Assembly: GCA_027491395.1 (NCBI GenBank)
Contig: JAOZFI010000006.1
Coordinates: 81,388-145,387, forward strand
Origin: Thermoproteota archaeon
GTDB taxonomy: Archaea; Korarchaeota; Korarchaeia; Korarchaeales; Korarchaeaceae
Direction: 5' to 3'
DNA length: 64,000 nucleotides
In this document: positions 41,962 to 49,869 of the stretch, one piece after another
Numbering within the stretch: the stretch's first letter is position 1
Layout: each line of letters opens with the position of its first letter
Program-made: the position numbers and the translations under genes
Notes under the pieces: generated by a model
What the model was told of the DNA's origin: nothing
What the model saw: the letters and a program-made list of their open reading frames with translations, nothing else
The model's database searches: none

Positions 41962-43210
41962 CTTCGGTACTTCATACTACAAGTTCGGGCCTTGGTGGCT
42001 CATGAAGACCGGTCCCGACATGGTAGAGAACAGGGGGTACTTTCCGAGGATATCGAAGCTCTCGGCCGAGGTCAGGGGCATAAAGTCTAGGGAAGTAGTG
42101 GTGGGTAACGAGGTAGCAGAGTACTTGGAGTCTAGAGCTGACCTATCTAGGCTATATTATCCCATGAGAAATGGCATAGTGGAGAGAGGGGATGAGAGGG
42201 GCTGGAAGGTTATAAAGGAGCTCGTGAGATACGGGCTTCTCAAATACCATCCCGGAAGAACGGATTCTACTGGAGTTCCCTTCCATGGCTTCTTCGTAGT
42301 CGCATCGCTAGCTGCCCAAGCACCCACCTACATGTACGAGAGGATGTTTGAGATCCATAGGGAGGTGAACGCCGAGGAAGGAGGTGGCCTCGTGAGGGCG
42401 GTCACTATAATACCACAGCCGCTAGCTGTTGCTATAGCGGAGAAGGCGGTAACATGCATCGTGGTTGAAGCTGGACATGGAAACACCCAGATAACGCCCA
42501 TAAGCAGGGACGTAATCAAGGCCGCCTTGATTCCCCTCAACAGGGGAGGAAGCGACTCGGACAGGATCGCGGCCCAGATACTGAAGGATCTCGGTTACTC
42601 CGACTTAGCTAGGGAGGAGAAATTCGTCCGTATATTCAAGGAATCAGTGGGCCTCCTTCCCTTAGACGTAGATAAAGCCGTATCCTGGGCGAAGGATCAT
42701 CCCAGCGCGTTGCAGTCGGTCTTCCGCATTCCCGGTACTACCGTGGAGGTGGACATGGGAGATAAAGCGTGGCAGAGGTTCCTCATCGGCGAGTTCTTCT
42801 TCAATCCCGGACACGAGATCTTCGAGAGCTACTACTCTAGGGGCTTTACTCCCCCCAAGGACACTCTAGTGGGAGGTGAAGTAATCCCAGGGGATGTGAG
42901 CCTCGCCGAAGCCCTGAGGGAAGCCATTTCCAAGACCCCTGTTGAACTACAATCGTCCATAGTTAGGCACGTTATACTATCGGGAGGGGCCTTCAACTGG
43001 CAAGTCCCCAAAGGATTGGAAGGGATAGCTACGGACTCGCCGACCAAGCTTAAGGTGATGATGAAATCCGTGGGTCTGGAAACCGGTCCCAAGATGGTCT
43101 CAGACCCTCAGTTCAGCGTGTGGAGAGGAGCCGTAGTCTACGGATTGGCAGTCGGGGAAGGAATAAAGTGGGACTGGGGAAAAATGGAGGGCTGGTTCTA
43201 CGTGGAATGA
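41927..43210 (+). CDS. Crenactin (archaeal actin homologue)
   Basis: Crenactin forms actin-like filaments and is known chiefly from Thermoproteales and Korarchaeota. The sequence follows it across its length: SDFGTSYYKFGP (phosphate 1), YYPMRNGIVERGDE, IIPQPLAVAIAEKAVTC, VEAGHGNTQITPIS (phosphate 2), NRGGSDSDRIAAQIL, ILSGGAFNWQVPKGLE (adenosine motif) and SVWRGAVVYGLA. At 427 residues it matches the family. The start is TTG at 41927, 8 bp after AAGGAGGTG, within ogt, so translation is coupled to that gene. No arcadin gene is adjacent; the 3' end overlaps the convergent DUF72 gene by 13 bp. Cytoskeletal function is inferred. Confidence 0.95.
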   Translation: MSVTTKHVFASDFGTSYYKFGPWWLMKTGPDMVENRGYFPRISKLSAEVRGIKSREVVVGNEVAEYLESRADLSRLYYPMRNGIVERGDERGWKVIKELVRYGLLKYHPGRTDSTGVPFHGFFVVASLAAQAPTYMYERMFEIHREVNAEEGGGLVRAVTIIPQPLAVAIAEKAVTCIVVEAGHGNTQITPISRDVIKAALIPLNRGGSDSDRIAAQILKDLGYSDLAREEKFVRIFKESVGLLPLDVDKAVSWAKDHPSALQSVFRIPGTTVEVDMGDKAWQRFLIGEFFFNPGHEIFESYYSRGFTPPKDTLVGGEVIPGDVSLAEALREAISKTPVELQSSIVRHVILSGGAFNWQVPKGLEGIATDSPTKLKVMMKSVGLETGPKMVSDPQFSVWRGAVVYGLAVGEGIKWDWGKMEGWFYVE

Positions 43211-43941
43211 ACCATCTCTTGGAATTGGATGGCATTCTCGAAGCTAAAATAGGAGTTATTGAATAGTACGTAGTTCTCCCTCAAGGACCACTTCTCCACG
43301 ATCTCCCTAAGCTTCTCTAATTCCTCCTGACCGTACTTGTGAGAGTAAACAATCTTCTTTCCCTCCTTCCTCCCATGCAGTCTATAATACCGAATCTTAC
43401 CGTAAACAGGAACTTCGTACATGGGGTCTACAACATGGGAGATACCTAGGTCCTCCAGCAGATCCCTGAACTCCGGGCTCTTGAACCAACCAGCCTCTCT
43501 GACCTCCCATGTCAGCAGGAAATCCCCTGATATGGCTGAGAAGAACTCTCGCGCGTTGGTGAGATTGACCTCGTTGAATTCGAAGGAGGGCGGGCTTTGA
43601 AAAACTACAATATTAGCTCCGAGCTCCTTCACTAGAGTCCTGAATTCCTCCCAAAGGTCGAAGTTCTCCTTGGTGGGCTTTAGCGACCCGTAAGAGTCTT
43701 CCTTAGGAAGGCCCGTCTTATCCCATATCCTGCTCTTGGGATCGTGGGTGAAGGCCATCCAGGCCTTTACGGTGAATTCAAAGTCTTTAGGGGATTCTCC
43801 ACGCCATTTTCTTAAAGTTTCAACCTTTGGAGGTTTATAAAATGTCTTTTGGATCTCCACCAACCTGAGTTTCTCGTAGTACTTCTTCCTAGAGACCTGA
43901 AACCCGCAGCAACCCACCTTCACGGTAACAGATATCCCCAT
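43198..43941 (-). CDS. DUF72 family protein (TIM-barrel)
   Basis: DUF72 proteins are found in all three domains and are related in fold to xylose isomerase-like TIM barrels; no function is established. Typical blocks are VGCCGF at the N-terminus (usually GxxGW or GCCGF), FEFTVKAWMAFTH, the GANIVVFQSPPSFEF strand, LLTWEVREAGWFKS, and YYRLHGRKEGKKIVYSHKYG near the C-terminus. The length of 247 residues is normal. It overlaps the RuBisCO-like gene by 22 bp on the same strand and lies downstream of it, so the two are probably co-translated. It overlaps crenactin by 13 bp at the tail. Confidence 0.9.
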   Translation of the reverse strand: MGISVTVKVGCCGFQVSRKKYYEKLRLVEIQKTFYKPPKVETLRKWRGESPKDFEFTVKAWMAFTHDPKSRIWDKTGLPKEDSYGSLKPTKENFDLWEEFRTLVKELGANIVVFQSPPSFEFNEVNLTNAREFFSAISGDFLLTWEVREAGWFKSPEFRDLLEDLGISHVVDPMYEVPVYGKIRYYRLHGRKEGKKIVYSHKYGQEELEKLREIVEKWSLRENYVLFNNSYFSFENAIQFQEMVHST

Positions 43942-45005
43942 TTCTCCACTATCGCCTCCACATCCCTATCCCTTCTAATTACTGATAAGAGGTTTTCACC
44001 CCTCATGAAAGAGTCTAGCACCTCCCTCATGGATCTAACTCCAGCTAAGATCCCTCTGGGGTGATCATATATTCCTAGATCCCCGTTGAGGATCACCTGC
44101 AGGTCCTCAGGTACGTTAGCGATGGCTATTCCCTGATGGACTTGGGGAGCAGTCAACGGCATCGCGGCGTCCTTCCCACCTCCTATGATTTCGTCTAGCT
44201 CCATAACGATTCCCAAATCTTCCCGCTTCCACGCCACGGGTCTCTCAATCAGATCAAAGCCACTAACCCTTAGGAGCTCGTAAGTGGCTTTAATTCCCAG
44301 ACCTACCTCTCTAATGAGGCAGTTCACCCCCCTCGCTGCTAAAAATATGTCATCTAGGAACTCGATCGCAAGCTCAAGCCTGCCTAAATCCCAGCACAGA
44401 TGAACGTAAAATCCCCTCATCCCCAAGGAGATGGCGCGCTCTAGGTCTTCCGAAGATGTAGGAAGTCTCATGAAGTACAACACCCGCCTTCCTTTCTCCT
44501 CTTTTATTCTATCGGTGATTTCGACTATTTGATGAGCCCTATCTAGGTAGGGAGAAGCCTCCTTGTCCATTAAATTGAGAGGATCGAAGCCCACGTGAAG
44601 ACCAGCTTTACACATCTCCCTAAATAATCTCGCATGCGAGAGAGGATGCAAAACAATATTTTTTCCTACTGAGGCCGCCACACCAGGTCCTCTCAGCCCC
44701 AAATACTTCTTCAGTCCAGATTTACCGGGAATAGGGGGTCTCACTCTGTCGAGAGGAAATTCAACGCTCTTCACCTCACAGATCAGGGGGAGATGCTCCA
44801 ATAGCGATCCCACCGCATAGTATACGGATGGAAGGAGGAGATCCCCGCCCACCAATTCCTCGGGTAGCTCGATGATGTATCGGTACTTCCCTACCTCCTC
44901 CAGCTTTACCCTCGCCTCTACCTCTCCTTCTAAGTCTGTTGGTACAGACGTCTCTTCCAAGGACTTTTTACACTTGAGTTCCAAGATCAAGACCTTTTCA
45001 CCCAC
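43920..45005 (-). CDS. Degenerate RuBisCO large-chain-like protein (highly divergent)
   Basis: This 361-residue protein aligns with archaeal form III RuBisCO over most of its length. An N-terminal part (YRYIIELPEELV ... SVYYAVGSLL) is followed by VKSVEFPLDRVRPPIPGKSGLKKYLGL, matching the linker into the barrel; then LDRAHQIVEITDRIKEEKGRRVLYFMRLPT, and a C-terminus DLGIYDHPRGILAGVRSMREVLDSFMRG ending in EKWGYLLP, like known archaeal chains. The catalytic motifs are gone: the KPK loop reads VGKNIVLHP, the carbamate-lysine KDDEN site reads GFDPLN, and the SGGLHPG loop reads APQVHQG. The N-terminal domain is shorter. A RuBisCO-like scaffold with a different or lost activity is inferred. The start is GTG at 45005. 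DUF72 overlaps its end. Confidence 0.7.
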   Translation of the reverse strand: MGEKVLILELKCKKSLEETSVPTDLEGEVEARVKLEEVGKYRYIIELPEELVGGDLLLPSVYYAVGSLLEHLPLICEVKSVEFPLDRVRPPIPGKSGLKKYLGLRGPGVAASVGKNIVLHPLSHARLFREMCKAGLHVGFDPLNLMDKEASPYLDRAHQIVEITDRIKEEKGRRVLYFMRLPTSSEDLERAISLGMRGFYVHLCWDLGRLELAIEFLDDIFLAARGVNCLIREVGLGIKATYELLRVSGFDLIERPVAWKREDLGIVMELDEIIGGGKDAAMPLTAPQVHQGIAIANVPEDLQVILNGDLGIYDHPRGILAGVRSMREVLDSFMRGENLLSVIRRDRDVEAIVEKWGYLLP

Positions 45006-45057
45006 ATTCGGTCATTACCCGGGGTTCCCTTAAATGATTCCGGTGTAGGTATGTCCG

Positions 45058-46293
45058 ATGCCGGAAGAGGTGGAAGTGCCGAGGGGTAAGGGAGTGTTAG
45101 TGAGGTCACCAGCCTATATTAAACCTCTAAGCGGCAACATTGAAGTTTGGGGTGCCGAGTTCGATGAGATATCGGTTCAGATGGACGGTGTAGAGCTACT
45201 AATCACATCCTCAATCGATTCGAAAGTGGCTATAGATGGACACTACGTGAAGTTAGAGAACCCCATCCCGGACTGGTGGGAAGAGCTTCCTGAAACCGTA
45301 GCAGGCAAAAATACCATGTTCATAGGAAGAGTAGACTCCGGCAAGAGTTCCACGGTAGTTTTTACGATCAACAGGATAGTAGGGAGCGGTAGCGCAGTCT
45401 CCATAATCGATTCAGACGTTGGCCAGTCTGATCTGGGACCACCTGGGGTGATCTCCAGCAAGGATGTGGGAAAGCCCGTCATCCACACCAAGTTACTGGA
45501 ACCTGACTTCATGTACTTCATCGGCGACAAGACACCAAGCGGTCATTTCCTCCCGATGGTGAAGGGACTTCTAGAAGCTTTGAATAGATCTAGGAGCGAT
45601 ACAGTTCTAATAAACACCACGGGTTTCGTGGATGGAGGGGCAGCTAGGGCTCTAAAGAGGTTCAAAGTCGAGTTCTTAGATCCAGATATCGTAGTGCTGA
45701 TAGAGAAGGAAGAAGGGGACTTGAATCACATTGCTAAGACAATTCCCAAAGATGTAAAGGTTCTAAAGGTTAGATCACCAGTAGGAGATCTGGCCAAAAG
45801 CAGGAATTACAGGATCGCCGTAAGGAGGGCTCTACTCAGGAGATACCTATCTGGCGCCGCTACGAGAAAGTTTGACCTCCGGGAGATTGAGCTGATGAAT
45901 ACATTCCTCATGACCGGCAAGGCGAAGGACGAGTACATCCCATTTTTGGAGCGCATCTTAGGAGCGAGAGTTCATTGGATGGAGGAGTCCCCCGACATGC
46001 TCATAGCGATCACGGAAAGCGAAGTAGATAGGAGGAAAATTGCGATGCTCTCAGGGCTCTTGAACAAGGAGGTGAGAATAGGCCCAATGATTGTATACAA
46101 GGGACTTTACGTGGGCCTTATCCGAGGGAGGGGGTGCAAGGGCGTCGGCATAATACAATCAATGGACATTAGGGAGGGTTGGATGAGCGTCTTAACCAAG
46201 TATGAGGGACCACTAGATGGAATTGCACTGGGATACATCAGGTTTAATGCTGAGGGCGAGGAACTCGGCTCAAGGGGGATGAACGTTCCATGA
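45058..46293 (+). CDS. Clp1/Grc3-type polynucleotide 5'-kinase-like protein
   Basis: The family phosphorylates RNA or DNA 5'-hydroxyl ends and serves in RNA processing and tRNA maturation. A beta-rich N-terminal domain precedes the P-loop FIGRVDSGKSSTVVF. VSIIDSDVGQSDLGPPGVIS is the Walker B and Clp1/Grc3 signature, and TVLINTTGFVDGGAARALKR the lid and substrate region. A C-terminal beta domain follows (GPMIVYKGLYVGLIRGRG). Length is 411 residues. ATG at 45058 is the start, and the stop overlaps the glycerate kinase ATG as ATGA. It is divergent from the RuBisCO-like gene over 52 bp. Confidence 0.88.
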   Translation: MPEEVEVPRGKGVLVRSPAYIKPLSGNIEVWGAEFDEISVQMDGVELLITSSIDSKVAIDGHYVKLENPIPDWWEELPETVAGKNTMFIGRVDSGKSSTVVFTINRIVGSGSAVSIIDSDVGQSDLGPPGVISSKDVGKPVIHTKLLEPDFMYFIGDKTPSGHFLPMVKGLLEALNRSRSDTVLINTTGFVDGGAARALKRFKVEFLDPDIVVLIEKEEGDLNHIAKTIPKDVKVLKVRSPVGDLAKSRNYRIAVRRALLRRYLSGAATRKFDLREIELMNTFLMTGKAKDEYIPFLERILGARVHWMEESPDMLIAITESEVDRRKIAMLSGLLNKEVRIGPMIVYKGLYVGLIRGRGCKGVGIIQSMDIREGWMSVLTKYEGPLDGIALGYIRFNAEGEELGSRGMNVP

Positions 46294-47675
46294 GCTCCTC
46301 CTACATAAAAAATCTCGATGAGCTTGTTGATAACGGGGCAACTAGGAAGGACAAGGACGCTAGAAGGGCCCTGTTGCTGGCTTTTGATAAGGCGATAACG
46401 GCAGCTGACGCTTACAAAGCGGTATTTTCCAGATTCTCGGATCAGGAGATAGTGTTCGGTACCTCATCCATCGACATAGGATCTTTTAAGGATGTATACG
46501 TGGTGGGAGCGGGAAAAGCTGGGAGCATGATGGCTAAAGCCGTGGAGGACAGAATTGGGAAACGCATATCATTTGGTTGGGTAAATGTCCCTGCTAAGAC
46601 TGAGAAGACCGTTTCCCTCTCGAAGATCAGGTTGAATCCCGCTGGTCATCCCATCCCAGATGATGGTAGCCTGAAAGGAGCGAAAGAGATCTTAGATATA
46701 GCTAGAAAGGCTGGGGAGAGGGACCTAGTTCTCTCCCTGATATCTGGCGGCGGTTCGGCTCTAATGGAGTATCCCGTGGAAGGTATCTCTCTGAATGACC
46801 TCCGGGAGATGAACAGGTTGCTCGTACTTTCTGGGGCAGATATCAGGGAAATAAACGCAGTTAGGAAGCATGTATCTCAGATAAAGGGTGGTAGGCTCGC
46901 TAAGGCCGCATATCCAGCTACCGTCGTATCGTTGATAATATCTGACGTTATAGGGGATCCTCTGGATGTCATAGCCTCCGGTCCAACTGCGCCTGATGAG
47001 ACGACTTTTGAGGACGCTTGGCAAGTGCTCGAAAACTATTCGCTTATCGACAGGATGCCAGAATCTGTGATAGAGGTGTTGAAGCGAGGGTTAAAGGGCG
47101 AGATACCTGAGACCCCCAAGCCGGGCGACGAGGTATTCGATAAGGTCGTGAATCTGATAGTGGCCAATAATCTGAAGGCCGTCCAGGCAGCTGAGAGGGC
47201 GCTGGTTGAGATGGGCTACAACGTCCTAGTACTCGGCTCTAGGGCACAAGGAGAGGCTAGGCACATAGGTAAGTTCCTAGCAGGGCTCGCAGTCTCCATA
47301 GTAAAGGAAGGACTGCCTCTCTCCCCACCTGCAGCCGTCATCTTGGGTGGGGAGACTACCGTGAAGGTGACGGGGCAGGGAATTGGAGGTAGGAATCAGG
47401 AACTAGTTTTAGGAGGAGTTAGAACTATATCGGGCCTCGAGGGGGTCGTGCTGGGATCCGTGGGTACCGATGGAGTAGATGGAGTGTCTGATGCGGCGGG
47501 AGCGATAGCTGACGGCCAGACTCTGGGGAGGGCACTATCGGAGGGGCTAAGACCTGAAGTCTTCCTGAAAAATAACGACTCCCACACGTTCTTCTCATGG
47601 CTAGGCGATGCCATCTTCACGGGACCAACCATGACGAATGTGATGGATGTCATGGGGCTGGTGGTTCAGGAGTGA
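46290..47675 (+). CDS. Glycerate 2-kinase (MOFRL family)
   Basis: Glycerate 2-kinase phosphorylates D-glycerate to 2-phosphoglycerate. It belongs to the DUF4147/MOFRL family: YVVGAGKAGSMMAKAVED, the NPAGHPIPDDGS block, LVLSLISGGGSALMEYP, LRKHVSQIKGGRLAKAA-like sequence (VRKHVSQIKGGRLAKAAYP), ISDVIGDPLDVIASGPT, and in the MOFRL domain ILGGETTVKVTG, GGRNQELVLG, GTDGVDG and NDSHTFF. The 461-residue length is typical. It overlaps the Clp1-like gene by 4 bp, though no metabolic link is known. Confidence 0.93.
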   Translation: MSSSYIKNLDELVDNGATRKDKDARRALLLAFDKAITAADAYKAVFSRFSDQEIVFGTSSIDIGSFKDVYVVGAGKAGSMMAKAVEDRIGKRISFGWVNVPAKTEKTVSLSKIRLNPAGHPIPDDGSLKGAKEILDIARKAGERDLVLSLISGGGSALMEYPVEGISLNDLREMNRLLVLSGADIREINAVRKHVSQIKGGRLAKAAYPATVVSLIISDVIGDPLDVIASGPTAPDETTFEDAWQVLENYSLIDRMPESVIEVLKRGLKGEIPETPKPGDEVFDKVVNLIVANNLKAVQAAERALVEMGYNVLVLGSRAQGEARHIGKFLAGLAVSIVKEGLPLSPPAAVILGGETTVKVTGQGIGGRNQELVLGGVRTISGLEGVVLGSVGTDGVDGVSDAAGAIADGQTLGRALSEGLRPEVFLKNNDSHTFFSWLGDAIFTGPTMTNVMDVMGLVVQE

Positions 47676-47738
47676 AGCCTTCAACAATGATTTTTAAGTG
47701 GGGAAATCCCACCTACCTAGCGAATCCGTGGGGATAAC

Positions 47739-48047
47739 ATGCCGAGAAGGAACCCGAAAGGAAACGACTCCTCCCGAGGTTGGAAGGGGAGGTTAGGCAG
47801 GAAGGCTAAGGGAAGCTTGTACGTGACCAGATTCGATAAGCCAGAGGAGAAATCCTCCTCTCTGAAGCCAGGAGACTTAATAGAAGTGCTGGTACAGTCC
47901 GTCAACAGGAGGGGTGAAGGAGAAGGGGTCTACAGGGGAAGACCTGTGGTGATAGTTGGCGCTGCAGATCCAGGAATCACCGTAATAGCTAGGATAAGGA
48001 AGATCTCCGGTGGTAAGATAATAGCTGAGATGGTAGAAGTCCACTAG
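47739..48047 (+). CDS. TRAM domain protein
   Basis: A 102-residue protein. A basic, flexible N-terminus (MPRRNPKGNDSSRGWKGRLGRK) leads to a TRAM domain from about residue 40: LKPGDLIEVLVQSVNRRGEGEGVYRGRPVVIVGA ... ITVIARIRKISGGKIIAEMVEV. Small TRAM proteins in archaea bind RNA and can act as RNA chaperones, including in cold response. It is followed with no gap by the TrmB-like gene. The start is ATG at 47739, preceded by GGGGATAAC. Confidence 0.87.
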   Translation: MPRRNPKGNDSSRGWKGRLGRKAKGSLYVTRFDKPEEKSSSLKPGDLIEVLVQSVNRRGEGEGVYRGRPVVIVGAADPGITVIARIRKISGGKIIAEMVEVH

Positions 48048-48782
48048 ATGAACAGCGGAGACAAAACGATATCTAGTCTGGAGAGGCTTCTAAGAGAGCT
48101 GGGTCTCTCCTCGTATGAATCCAAGGCATTGGCCTACCTAGTCGTCTCGAGGGAACAGATCAAGGCGAGCGACCTGAGTAAGGCTACAGGAATACCCAGA
48201 ACTAAGGTATATGCGGTCTTGGAATCCCTGGAGGATCTGGGTTTAGTAAAAGTGACCCCTACTAGGCCGTTGAAGGCTTCATCCCCTCCTCTCGAGCTTT
48301 TACCCACCCTCCTCTTCGAGATAGTGTTAGAGGAAGCACTTCGAAAGATCTCCCTACTCAATAAGATGTTCAATGTGGAGTTCAGCGAGGGCCTCTGGAT
48401 CCTCGGCGAAATCAACCTGCCGGTGGGAGGTAGAGATACCTTAAGGAGGGTATCTAACATACTACTGAGAGATTCCAAGGACTTCCTAATTTTGGTAACC
48501 AATGAGAAATCTGTGGAACTTGTCCCCCATGGTTTGAGGTGCAGGAACATCAGTCTAGTCGTGGACAGTCCAGACACCTACGAGAAACTGAGAAGCAAGG
48601 GTCTTAAGACGAGAAACATAAGAATAGCAAACCCAGAACTTTTCGCGTTTGCCACCGAGAAATCTGGACTCATATCCAATGAAAATACAACAAACGGATT
48701 TATTTCAACAGATCCAAGGATAGTAAAGGCTCTTACGGTCCTGTTGAGGGCGCTATACTTGGCCTCACCTGTCTTTAAATAA
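48048..48782 (+). CDS. TrmB-family transcriptional regulator
   Basis: The N-terminal winged helix (LLRELGLSSYESKALAYLVVSREQIKASDLSKATGIPRTKVYAVLESLEDLGLVKV) is the TrmB type. TrmB proteins sense sugars or other metabolites and repress or activate their genes. The C-terminal part is shorter and more variable than in sugar-binding TrmB, so the effector is unknown. It is immediately downstream of the TRAM gene (stop at 48047, start at 48048). Length is 244 residues. It may regulate its own operon or the genes that follow it. Confidence 0.82.
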   Translation: MNSGDKTISSLERLLRELGLSSYESKALAYLVVSREQIKASDLSKATGIPRTKVYAVLESLEDLGLVKVTPTRPLKASSPPLELLPTLLFEIVLEEALRKISLLNKMFNVEFSEGLWILGEINLPVGGRDTLRRVSNILLRDSKDFLILVTNEKSVELVPHGLRCRNISLVVDSPDTYEKLRSKGLKTRNIRIANPELFAFATEKSGLISNENTTNGFISTDPRIVKALTVLLRALYLASPVFK

Positions 48783-48820
48783 GGGTTAAATCCCAACTTG
48801 TCAACGTGTGGGGGGATGGG

Positions 48821-49198
48821 ATGGACCCCGAGGAGAAGGAGGGTTGCGATTGGGAGCTCGAATTGCTGCAGCTAAACTCCTTACTCGACCTCCTGAGGTT
48901 AGCGGCGGCATCCAACTCCATTACAGTTCTTCTAGAGTTCAGGAGCGAGACTCTTGGTAAGAGAGTTATAGGCACCTTCGCAAACAACTACGGAACTACA
49001 AAACCAGACATATTCTCCTATGTCCTCTACGAAGAAGAGAATAAAGGGAGTTTCCTAGTATACAAAGCTGATGAGACGGGAGAGCAGTACAATTTCTCGA
49101 ACGGAATTTCCTCGGCTGGTAGTATGGCCTTTCCCTTGGTGAAGCTCGTAAAGGAACCTAAGTGGTTCTCAGAGAGGTTCTCAAATGAGCAGAAGTAG
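48821..49198 (+). CDS. Conserved hypothetical protein
   Basis: No family is recognised. The 125-residue, acidic, soluble protein has a leucine-rich N-terminal helix (ELELLQLNSLLDLLRLAA) followed by alternating beta strands (ITVLLEFRSETLG, SFLVYKADE) and a C-terminal helix. The ATG at 48821 follows a GGGGGATGGG segment; a GTG at 48806 opens the frame. It overlaps the following membrane protein gene by 14 bp, so the two are likely translated together. Confidence 0.6.
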   Translation: MDPEEKEGCDWELELLQLNSLLDLLRLAAASNSITVLLEFRSETLGKRVIGTFANNYGTTKPDIFSYVLYEEENKGSFLVYKADETGEQYNFSNGISSAGSMAFPLVKLVKEPKWFSERFSNEQK

Positions 49199-49550
49199 AC
49201 CTCTCGCCGCAGCACTTGTTTCCTTGGGCTTGATATCAATAATCGCTGTCTCCCTCTCATACATCTCGATCTCCTCGTTCAGGACTGATGCCATTGGAAG
49301 CCTCACCTGCAGCGGTGAGGAGGCAATTTTAGAGGTGGTGAACGGGGGTGTAAGGGTCAAGGTTTACTACGTGAGCGTGGTACGGGGAGACCGTGTGGTT
49401 GAGCTTAGACGAGTGGACACAGTTCTAGGTCAGGGCGAAACCTTGGATCTCCGACTAGAACTTCCCAAGGGTTCTAAAGTGTCTGTTCTGCTAGATAGGG
49501 GAGTCATTTCCAGCCTATCGTGTGGAGAAAGGAGGCGATCCCAGCCGTGA
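49185..49550 (+). CDS. Small single-pass membrane protein with extracellular domain
   Basis: An N-terminal Arg-containing leader (MSRSRP) and one membrane helix (LAAALVSLGLISIIAVSLSYISI) are followed by about 85 residues rich in beta strand (EAILEVVNGGVRVKVYYVSVV). Two cysteines (about 42 and 113) could form a disulfide outside the cell. The layout resembles archaeal pilin-like or secreted-domain proteins, but no class III signal peptide motif is evident and the family is unknown. It overlaps the previous hypothetical gene by 14 bp. Confidence 0.6.
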   Translation: MSRSRPLAAALVSLGLISIIAVSLSYISISSFRTDAIGSLTCSGEEAILEVVNGGVRVKVYYVSVVRGDRVVELRRVDTVLGQGETLDLRLELPKGSKVSVLLDRGVISSLSCGERRRSQP

Positions 49551-49582
49551 AATAGTTTTATTCGATGAGCTTCCTGATAAAT

Positions 49583-49656
49583 GGGGCCGTGGTCTAGCTT
49601 GGTAGGATGCCGGCCTTGGGAGCCGGAGGTCCCGGGTTCAAATCCCGGCGGCCCCA
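49583..49656 (+). tRNA. tRNA-Pro (anticodon TGG)
   Basis: Acceptor stem GGGGCCG/CGGCCCC, anticodon stem CCGGC/GCCGG with loop CTTGGGA (anticodon TGG), and T arm CCGGG-TTCAAAT-CCCGG are all paired. Discriminator A is at 49656; no CCA is encoded after it, unlike the tRNA-Leu and tRNA-Met genes in this window. No intron is present. A TTTTATT stretch about 25 bp upstream is the likely TATA box. Confidence 0.96.
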
Positions 49657-49668
49657 TTTACGGGGATT

Positions 49669-49869
49669 ATGATGATGGTGAAGATTTTCACCAAGAGAGG
49701 CCTGCTCAAGTTCCTGTCGTCCTACCTAGAGGATACCGCTTACTCAGTTGATATAAGGAAGGATAGCATCTCGATTCGTCGAATCTCGCCAGTGACTAGA
49801 GGAACTCTGGGAATGAAGCTAGACGATGAGACAGTTAATTACCTTATCTCTAGGGGGGCAACCCTTTGA
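49669..49869 (+). CDS. Small hypothetical protein, possible partner of the PIN gene
   Basis: The 66-residue protein has no recognised domain. It has two short helices and a beta hairpin (SVDIRKDSISIRRIS), and ends DDETVNYLISRGATL. The stop overlaps the TTG start of the downstream PIN gene, so translation is coupled. Position and size suit an antitoxin, but no AbrB, RHH or HTH motif is seen, so this is only inference. Three in-frame ATGs occur at the start. Confidence 0.55.
   Translation: MMMVKIFTKRGLLKFLSSYLEDTAYSVDIRKDSISIRRISPVTRGTLGMKLDDETVNYLISRGATL

Noticed and set aside
43920..45005. Active form III RuBisCO
   Set aside because: The fold is similar, but the KPK, KDDEN and SGGLHPG sites needed for carboxylation are lost, so a working carboxylase is not supported.
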